Made by a program: the position numbers and the translations under genes
Part shown: piece by piece, positions 58,774-64,000 of the stretch
Layout of the letters: the number at the start of each line of letters is the position of its first letter
Numbering within the stretch: the first letter of the stretch is position 1
NCBI GenBank assembly: GCA_002482505.1
Contig: DLGD01000038.1
Span: forward strand, 18,859-82,858
DNA length: 64,000 nucleotides
Origin: Christensenella sp. UBA7703
GTDB lineage: Bacteria > Bacillota > Clostridia > Christensenellales > CAG-138
Direction of reading: 5' to 3'
The notes under the pieces: model-generated
What the model was told of the DNA's origin: nothing
What the model saw: the letters and a program-made list of their open reading frames with translations, nothing else
Databases searched by the model: none

Positions 58774-60117
58774 ATGAAAAAAATCCGCAAGCTGCTGTTC
58801 GTTATCGTACTCGCCTTATTGTTTGCGTGCACTGGCTGCTTTCCTCGTTCTCCGGAATTCAACAATCTAGACACGTATTCGTTTTACGCAAACATGAAAC
58901 CCTCTCTCGCGAATTACGGGAAGAAAACAGCCGTATATAACAATCGCATCTACTATTTATCTGCGGAACATGGCACGCAGGGGATCTATAGTATGTTCTT
59001 GGATGGTACGGACGTGCGGTGGGAGTTCGAAGCAGCGGATATTCGCTCATTAACTGTGGATGCAAGCGGGTTTTATTACTCCTGTTTTTCACATGTTGGA
59101 ATGAATTTTAACGGTGAGTATCGATGCTTTCAACTGCTTCATCGGGATTCCGCTACCAGCGCCCCGATCGATCTGATCGATCAAGCCGAAAATACAGTTC
59201 AATCGGATCTTGAAAATATCTGGGATTTCTATTTGGCGGAAGATGGATGTCTGTATTTCAGAACAGCGCAGATGGACTTTTATCTCGGTTCAATGAATCT
59301 TTCTGCATCAGCCATCTATCAGGGACGAATTCTCACGATGCCGGACTATACGATTCCACTCGACAACTTATCAGCCATCGATGATCCGCAACTGGATGGC
59401 GGGCTTGTGATCTATCAGCGCAAGAATCAAATGTTTCCTGTTTCGACGTATACTACCGCGGAGGCTGACTGGGCAACGATCTATGACGATAATGTCTCTT
59501 TGTTTGATTTGGCAAAACAGAGGACGATATTGCCCATCGACGCACTTTTCCTGAGCAGCTACGAGCGAGGCAATGGGCCATATTCCGATCACTGGCTCCT
59601 GCGTTACACGGATAAAGGAATACTTCTGGCCTATGAAGCGGGACTATACGAGTATGCCGGTATAAGCAAAACGCTCTGCTCATTTCCAAAAACGGAAAGC
59701 ATCTATTCTACCTACGATACCGGCTCCGATATTTTCCTGATGACGAAAACATTTCGAAAGGACGGTTGGATTCGAAATAAGTTTCGAAAACTCTTCCAGA
59801 TCCCCACGCAGAAAGGCGAAAACTTATACCGCTTTGACCCTTTAACCGGCGGCTGTCCCGCGATACTAAAATTGGGTGATGGCGAGGCGTTTTTGTTTAT
59901 CGATGATAACACCGTCGTCGCCGCATCGGGCAAGGAAATCTCGATCTACGGCACCAGCAACGACAAGGCAGAACTGCTGCGCACAATCAAGGTATCCCAC
60001 AACATCGTAGACCGCGCTAACAAGGTTGACACCGCCGGCGATTGGCTGTTCCTCTACCGTTTCAATGAGCAAACGCAACGCGACGAACTGATCGAAAAAG
60101 TGTATATCGGTTCATGA
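58774..60117 (+). CDS. Lipoprotein with repeat-rich, propeller-like domain (paralogue 1)
   Basis: 447-residue exported protein: signal MKKIRKLLFVIVLALLFAC with a Cys at the cleavage region (LFAC or ACTGC), then a domain built of short repeats of the type 'RIYYLSAEHGTQGIYSMFLD', as in DUF5050/beta-propeller-like proteins. No catalytic motif seen. GAGGT is 6 bases before the ATG. It follows the mosaic peptidase-like protein by 41 bases. Its last 50 or so residues are almost identical to those of the next gene, although the rest has diverged. Confidence 0.75.
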   Translation: MKKIRKLLFVIVLALLFACTGCFPRSPEFNNLDTYSFYANMKPSLANYGKKTAVYNNRIYYLSAEHGTQGIYSMFLDGTDVRWEFEAADIRSLTVDASGFYYSCFSHVGMNFNGEYRCFQLLHRDSATSAPIDLIDQAENTVQSDLENIWDFYLAEDGCLYFRTAQMDFYLGSMNLSASAIYQGRILTMPDYTIPLDNLSAIDDPQLDGGLVIYQRKNQMFPVSTYTTAEADWATIYDDNVSLFDLAKQRTILPIDALFLSSYERGNGPYSDHWLLRYTDKGILLAYEAGLYEYAGISKTLCSFPKTESIYSTYDTGSDIFLMTKTFRKDGWIRNKFRKLFQIPTQKGENLYRFDPLTGGCPAILKLGDGEAFLFIDDNTVVAASGKEISIYGTSNDKAELLRTIKVSHNIVDRANKVDTAGDWLFLYRFNEQTQRDELIEKVYIGS

Positions 60118-60126
60118 TGATCAACA

Positions 60127-60151
60127 AACGGAGCCACATCGCTCCGTTTTT
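60127..60151 (+). terminator. Terminator after lipoprotein 1
   Basis: AACGGAGC (60127-60134) pairs with GCTCCGTT (60141-60148), followed by Ts. Confidence 0.85.
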
Positions 60152-60156
60152 CTATA

Positions 60157-60199
60157 CATTTTTGCGTGCAATTAAAACGTTTGTTCGGTATAATATCAT
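60157..60199 (+). promoter_or_regulatory. Promoter block B (copy of 57137)
   Basis: TTGCGTGCAA (60162-60171), AAACGTTT (60175-60182) and TATAAT (60189-60194) in the same order and spacing as block A. It gives the second lipoprotein gene its own promoter, about 90 bases ahead of the ATG. Confidence 0.6.
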
Positions 60200-60290
60200 C
60201 AGTTCATTTTATGTATTGCGGTTTCTTGTATTTTCGATCATTTTCAAACAGTCGAGCTGTATTCTCAAGTAAAATACGCAAGGAGCACAT

Positions 60291-61673
60291 ATGCAGTTCA
60301 CCAGAAACATGTTTCATCGCAAACCCTTTTTACTCGCAAAGTGTATCGCGGTTTTACTAACCTTGCTCTTCCTTACCGGCTGTACCCTGCGCTTGCCGAG
60401 CATGAACAAACTCGACGGTCGCACATTCTACGCGAACCTGAAGGAAGATGCGAAATCCAGCTATGGCAAAAAGGCCGCTTATTACGATGGGCGCATCTAC
60501 TATCTCTCATCCGAACTTGGTCAGCAGGGCATCTATAGCATGAATGCCGCGGGTGAAGATATCCGTCTGGAAATCCCCGTCGAAGACATCCGTGCTATCA
60601 GTATCACTCCCGGTGGGCTATACTACGCAGGGTTTGATTCTATCGAGAAAAACGATAACGGTCCATATCGTCGGTTTCGATTGTTTCAGCTGGAGACTGG
60701 AAGCACAACACCCGTCGATCTCTTGAAGACATTCTCCTACACGGATAACTTGGGAGATGAGAATGTATGGGATTTTTATCTGACGAAAACCGGGATCTTT
60801 GCCATTTGGTTTGTAAATGTTACCGGCTATCCGCCTGTTCCGCACTATCCTTTCACATGCTTTAGTCAAGGGGCGGCCGTTCCCTTTTCAGAACATACTG
60901 TTTTGTTTAATCCTCTCGAAGTCCCACCGGCTTTCAAGAATCAGAACCACGCATCTCTGAGTTCATATGACGGGCTATATTTTCTTTCGCCAGCTTTTAT
61001 CGATACGCTGCGCGATCAAGGTCAAGAGCAAAGCATTGTCTACCATTTTGCATACTATGATGATTTGGAAGGTCAAATCATCCCGTCAATCGATCGTTTG
61101 GATTCAAACTCCGGTTCTTACGGCGACATATTCCCTCGCGATTTCTGTAGAATTGAAGCGGGTCATATCATTTTTTCATCGAACAAAGGGCTGGAATCAT
61201 ATAACTTGGCAACCAAAGAACTGACCGAGATCGCAACTTTTAGCGTACCCAATTCCATTTTCCAAACGATTGATTTAGGCGATGATATACTCATTTTCTC
61301 TCAAAGATTTCGCGGTTCCAAGTTTCTGGACGATTTTGCCGACCATGTGCTCCGCCAAAACCGCGCCTTGCAGGAAACGCTCTTCCGCTTCGACCCGGAG
61401 ACAGGCGATGTTTCGCGCTTGCTCTTCGTTGGACACAACCACGCCTTCCTCTATGCGGACGCGGATACCGCCGTCACCGGAGGCGGCAAAACAATCTCGA
61501 TCTACGACACCAGCAACGACAAGGCAGAGCTGCTGCGCACAATCAAGGTATCCCACAATATCGTAGACCGCGCAAATAAGGTTGACACCGCCGGCGATTG
61601 GCTGTTCCTCTATCGTTTCAATGAGCAAACGCAACGCGACGAACTGATTGAAAAAGTGTATTTCGGTTCATGA
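60291..61673 (+). CDS. Lipoprotein with repeat-rich, propeller-like domain (paralogue 2)
   Basis: 460-residue lipoprotein: basic head, helix and a perfect lipobox (FLTGC). Then the same repeat-type domain as its neighbour (RIYYLSSELGQQGIYSMNAA aligns with the matching part of paralogue 1), with extensive divergence in the middle. The last 50 residues and the 3' flank match paralogue 1 nearly base for base. AAGGAG precedes the ATG. Function unknown; its position after a possible effector would suit an immunity or receptor lipoprotein, but nothing in the sequence proves that. Confidence 0.75.
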   Translation: MQFTRNMFHRKPFLLAKCIAVLLTLLFLTGCTLRLPSMNKLDGRTFYANLKEDAKSSYGKKAAYYDGRIYYLSSELGQQGIYSMNAAGEDIRLEIPVEDIRAISITPGGLYYAGFDSIEKNDNGPYRRFRLFQLETGSTTPVDLLKTFSYTDNLGDENVWDFYLTKTGIFAIWFVNVTGYPPVPHYPFTCFSQGAAVPFSEHTVLFNPLEVPPAFKNQNHASLSSYDGLYFLSPAFIDTLRDQGQEQSIVYHFAYYDDLEGQIIPSIDRLDSNSGSYGDIFPRDFCRIEAGHIIFSSNKGLESYNLATKELTEIATFSVPNSIFQTIDLGDDILIFSQRFRGSKFLDDFADHVLRQNRALQETLFRFDPETGDVSRLLFVGHNHAFLYADADTAVTGGGKTISIYDTSNDKAELLRTIKVSHNIVDRANKVDTAGDWLFLYRFNEQTQRDELIEKVYFGS

Positions 61674-61693
61674 TGATCAACAAACCCATCAGA

Positions 61694-61829
61694 GGGGATT
61701 TCGAGAATCCCCCAAGTTTCTTCAAATTTGGCGATTCATTCGCCGAATTTGTGAAAAAATGGCGCAATTTGCGTCATTTTAACTCAAAGCAAAACCCATC
61801 GGCAGAGTCCGCAGGACTTTGTCGATGGG
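61694..61829. repeat. Cluster of four consecutive hairpins
   Basis: GGGGATT-N5-AATCCCC (61694-61712); an imperfect 18-base-pair stem from TTTCTTCAAATTTGGCGA to TTCGCCGAATTTGTGAAA (61717-61758); AAAATGGCGC-N5-GCGTCATTTT (61756-61780); and CCCATCGGCA...TTGTCGATGGG (61795-61829) with an inner GAGTCC/GGACTT pairing. A fifth hairpin is the terminator at 61834. No gene. Confidence 0.75.
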
Positions 61830-61833
61830 CTGA

Positions 61834-61858
61834 AACGGAGCCGCACTGGCTCCGTTTT
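61834..61858 (+). terminator. Terminator closing the lipoprotein locus
   Basis: AACGGAGCC (61834-61842) pairs with GGCTCCGTT (61848-61856), followed by TTGC. It is the third member of the same stem family; the T-run is short. Confidence 0.65.
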
Positions 61859-61877
61859 GCATTCGCTCATAGCTCAA

Positions 61878-62867
61878 TTAAAGCGCCTCTCCTGCGCCAA
61901 AGTCGATGCCGATCTGGCGGCGCGCCTCGTCCAGGAGCCGCAAGACACACAGGCTCTGCTCGTCATATTCCGCCGTGCTTTCAGCGTTTGCAATTATCCG
62001 GGCAAACGTGTTCAGCTCATGCACCATGTTGTTCTTCACAGGGGTAAAGAGCTCCTCCGTCCGTCCGTCGCGATACAGCATCCTTAGATAGCTCGGCTGA
62101 TTCAGCGTATCAAACACCAATGTGCCAAGTTCTCCCTGCACGATGCTTGGGTGAACCGAACTCGTCACTTTCGAATACGAAATCGTCGTTTGCTGTTCGC
62201 CATAGTCGAGCAACATCGTGCCCGCAGCTTCCGTCCCGTTGGGCAGGAAGCTTGCGCCGGCGGTGAGCTTTTTCGGTACGCCAAACAATGCCACGCACGT
62301 ATGCAGGCAATAGACCGCAAGGTCCATCAGCGAAGCGTTGCCGAGCGAAGATTCAAACACATTCGGCCGTTCGCCCGCAAGGAAACGGTCATAGCGCGAG
62401 GAATACTGGCAAAACTCAAACGTCGCGCGGCGGATGCGCCCGACTTTGTGCAGGTTTTCGCGTAAAGCGGTTAGAAACGGATCGTGCACCGGACGAATCG
62501 CCTCCAGCAGGATCAGCCCTTTCTCATGGGCATACGCAATCATACGCCCCGCCTGCGCGGCGTTGAGCGCAAGCGGCTTTTCGCAAAGAACATGCTTGCC
62601 GCACGATAACGCATCCAGCGTCTGACGATAGTGCGCAACATTCGGGCTTGCAACATAGACCGCGTCGATTTGATCGGAGGAAAAAAACGCCGCCTCATCG
62701 TCAAAGCAGCCGCCGATGCACTGTTTTTGCGCATATGCCGTGCCACGCGAAAAATCTCGCGAATATACCGCGGAGATTTCACAACGCTCGCTCATCTGCG
62801 CGGCTTCGCAGATCCAATCGCTCACAAAACTCGTTCCGATGATTCCGATGCGCAAGGGGTTCGCCAT
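61878..62867 (-). CDS. Gfo/Idh/MocA-family oxidoreductase
   Basis: 329-residue NAD(P)-dependent dehydrogenase. LRIGIIGTSFVSDWICEAAQ is the Rossmann start, VYVASPNVAHYRQTLDALSC the middle strand, and HVLCEKPLALNAAQA the EKP motif with the catalytic Lys. The usual H-x-x-D-x-x-x-W/H site is here ASLMDLAVYCLH, with the first catalytic position changed. Acts on a sugar or inositol-like substrate; which one is not evident. The ATG at 62867 gives the conserved beginning, although the frame is open further upstream. GGCGGA is a weak ribosome site. Confidence 0.92.
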   Translation of the reverse strand: MANPLRIGIIGTSFVSDWICEAAQMSERCEISAVYSRDFSRGTAYAQKQCIGGCFDDEAAFFSSDQIDAVYVASPNVAHYRQTLDALSCGKHVLCEKPLALNAAQAGRMIAYAHEKGLILLEAIRPVHDPFLTALRENLHKVGRIRRATFEFCQYSSRYDRFLAGERPNVFESSLGNASLMDLAVYCLHTCVALFGVPKKLTAGASFLPNGTEAAGTMLLDYGEQQTTISYSKVTSSVHPSIVQGELGTLVFDTLNQPSYLRMLYRDGRTEELFTPVKNNMVHELNTFARIIANAESTAEYDEQSLCVLRLLDEARRQIGIDFGAGEAL

Positions 62868-62984
62868 ATCGTGTGTTCCGCCTCTTCTTCCAATTTCTTC
62901 TTCATTATTGTAAGAGGCGCTGTCTGCAAAGTCAATCAATTATTAGCTTCGGAAGTATATTCACTTTCTTTCGTAAGTATTGCG

Positions 62985-63013
62985 TTTACTTTTTTCGCGT
63001 TTTCGTGTAAAAT
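62985..63013 (+). promoter_or_regulatory. Promoter of the radical SAM activase gene
   Basis: TTTACT (62985-62990), 17-base spacer, TAAAAT (63008-63013), 23 bases before the ATG. Confidence 0.6.
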
Positions 63014-63036
63014 CAAATGGAATCGAGGGGTTAATC

Positions 63037-63786
63037 ATGGAGCAAGCTTTGGTATTCAATCTGCAGAAATTTTCCATTCACGACGGCGCAGGTATCCGCA
63101 CGGACGTGTTTTTTCAAGGATGCAATCTGCGCTGCGGCTGGTGCAGCAACCCCGAAAGTCAGCCGATGGAGCCTTTGCCCGGCGAGAAGGCAACTGCCTA
63201 TACCGTGCCGGCGCTGGTAGCGGAGTTGGTCAAGGACAAGCCGTTTTATGACGAGAGCGGCGGCGGGGTAACCCTCACAGGAGGCGAAGCGTTGCTGCAT
63301 CCCGATTTTGTGTTGGCGCTTTGCGAGGCGCTGCATCATGAGGGAATTCCTGTTGCGATTGAAACAGCAGCTTGCGTCAACGAGGATGTGTTTGCCCGCG
63401 TGCTTGCGGCTGTCGATTTTGCGTATATCGACCTCAAGCACTATGATGATGCAAAGCACCGCGCGGGAACCGGCGTTGGCAACGCGCTGATTTTACGCAA
63501 TATTGCGTATGCGCTCGAGAGTAAAACGCCTGTCGTCCTTCGGATTCCTGTGATTCCCGGGTTCAACGACAGCGAGGTTGATTTTTTAGGATTTGTGAAC
63601 GTTTTAAAGGAGCTTGGCGCAAAAGAAGTGCAGCTATTGCCGTTTCATCAGCTGGGCGAGAGCAAATACAAGCGCTTGCAGCTTCAATACGCCTATGACG
63701 GGCAAAAGCAAATGCAGGACGGCGATGTCTCCGCGTTTGCGGATGCTCTGGAACACGCGGGGATTCAAGTGCAGATCGGGGGATGA
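63037..63786 (+). CDS. Glycyl-radical enzyme activating protein (PflA-like)
   Basis: 249-residue radical SAM enzyme that installs the glycyl radical on pyruvate formate-lyase or a related enzyme. FQGCNLRCGWCSNPES carries the Cx3CxxC 4Fe-4S motif; GGGVTLTGGEALLHPDF is the GGE SAM-binding motif; IDLKHYDDAKH and LRIPVIPGFNDSE are typical later elements. There is no extra ferredoxin insert, which favours PflA over the GRE-AEs of diol dehydratase type. GAGGGG precedes the ATG. The glycyl-radical enzyme itself is not in view. Confidence 0.92.
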   Translation: MEQALVFNLQKFSIHDGAGIRTDVFFQGCNLRCGWCSNPESQPMEPLPGEKATAYTVPALVAELVKDKPFYDESGGGVTLTGGEALLHPDFVLALCEALHHEGIPVAIETAACVNEDVFARVLAAVDFAYIDLKHYDDAKHRAGTGVGNALILRNIAYALESKTPVVLRIPVIPGFNDSEVDFLGFVNVLKELGAKEVQLLPFHQLGESKYKRLQLQYAYDGQKQMQDGDVSAFADALEHAGIQVQIGG

Positions 63787-63862
63787 TTCTTCATTTATGC
63801 GTCGAGAACCGGCGCATTTTTCTATGAAAGCTCTTTCTCTGTTCTAAATCATCTATAAAAAA

Positions 63863-64000
63863 GAGTAGAAAAAAAAGCTTACGCCTTTGTAAGCCTCTTC
63901 GCACACCTGCACTCTTTCCCAGAAAAGAGTGCAAAAAAAAAGCTTACGCCTTTGTAAGCCTCTTAGTGCACCCATATTCTTTCACCAGAAAGAGTACAAA
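63863..64000. repeat. Tandem array of 64-65-base hairpin repeats (runs off the window)
   Basis: Units begin with GAGT at 63863, 63927 and 63992 (third cut by the window edge). Each holds GCTTACGCCTTTGTAAGC preceded by 8-9 As, which on the minus strand is a terminator (stem then T-run), and a second hairpin from the CACTCTTT-type arm to the AAAGAGTG-type arm at the unit junction (clearest at 63909-63932). The stem arms are conserved while the bases between hairpins differ. No gene seen in 63787-64000. Confidence 0.85.

Noticed and set aside
61670..62047. 125-codon plus-strand frame after lipoprotein 2
   Set aside because: It runs through the hairpin cluster and a terminator into the 3' end of the convergent oxidoreductase gene.
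63863..64000. CRISPR array
   Set aside because: The units are hairpin-containing and similar over their whole length; there are no unique spacers of constant size and no cas genes.

Overview
The window reads as a chromosomal stretch of an anaerobic, fermentative Clostridia-type Firmicute (Bacillota). The evidence is a complete Rnf complex in the clostridial order C-D-G-E-A-B, a glycyl-radical-enzyme activase, ThyX instead of ThyA, AGGAGG-type ribosome sites, and near-consensus TTGACA/TATAAT promoters with 17-base spacers. Coding regions are moderately GC-rich, with short AT-rich gaps. No rRNA, prophage, insertion sequence or CRISPR array is visible. Species or family cannot be fixed from this sequence.

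Layout. 0-4 kb: end of a sugar ABC importer, malQ, and a polytopic GT-C-like membrane protein. 4-6 kb (minus): AraC regulator, SRAP protein, DUF212 phosphatase-like protein. 6.2-7.6 kb: surface-anchored metallophosphoesterase. 7.7-12.6 kb (minus): rnfCDGEAB. 12.9-18.8 kb: an amidase_3 protein that has lost its catalytic residues, a zinc-dependent phospholipase-like protein, a YpsA-like protein, a MATE exporter, and a dCMP deaminase/thyX/zinc-ribbon operon. 18.9-31.8 kb (minus): a long surface-polysaccharide operon with six glycosyltransferases, CapA-like and TupA-like proteins, a flippase, ugd, a UDP-glucuronate epimerase and a phosphatidylserine-synthase homologue. 32-45 kb: mixed housekeeping and accessory genes (GNATs, mscL, tRNA-Leu, ridA, an XRE membrane regulator, msrAB, a cysteine desulfurase with thiI).

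The most striking locus is 42.9-45.4 kb on the minus strand. A textbook c-di-GMP-I (GEMM) riboswitch with an intrinsic terminator precedes a small secreted protein, an MNT-type nucleotidyltransferase, a cupin/HD-GYP phosphodiesterase and a HEPN protein, the last three with overlapping ends. An MNT/HEPN pair is therefore split by an enzyme predicted to destroy the ligand sensed by the operon's own leader. A diguanylate cyclase (dCache-GGDEF) lies about 9 kb away at 54.5 kb.

45.6-64 kb: GH3 beta-glucosidase with a NahK-like sugar kinase; a CNNM-type transporter preceded by a long promoter-terminator leader of unidentified class; an acyltransferase/acyl-CoA-ligase pair; tRNA-Thr and tRNA-Pro followed by a structured repeat that copies the tRNA T-arm; the GGDEF protein overlapping a lipoprotein esterase; a mosaic protein with a C39/papain-like C-terminus followed by two paralogous lipoproteins that share promoter blocks, terminators and a nearly identical 3' end; an oxidoreductase; a radical-SAM activase; and, at the right edge, a tandem array of 64-65-base hairpin repeats running out of the window. 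Three monocistronic genes (6266, 14162, 32117) have promoters placed so that transcription should begin at the ATG, suggesting leaderless mRNAs.
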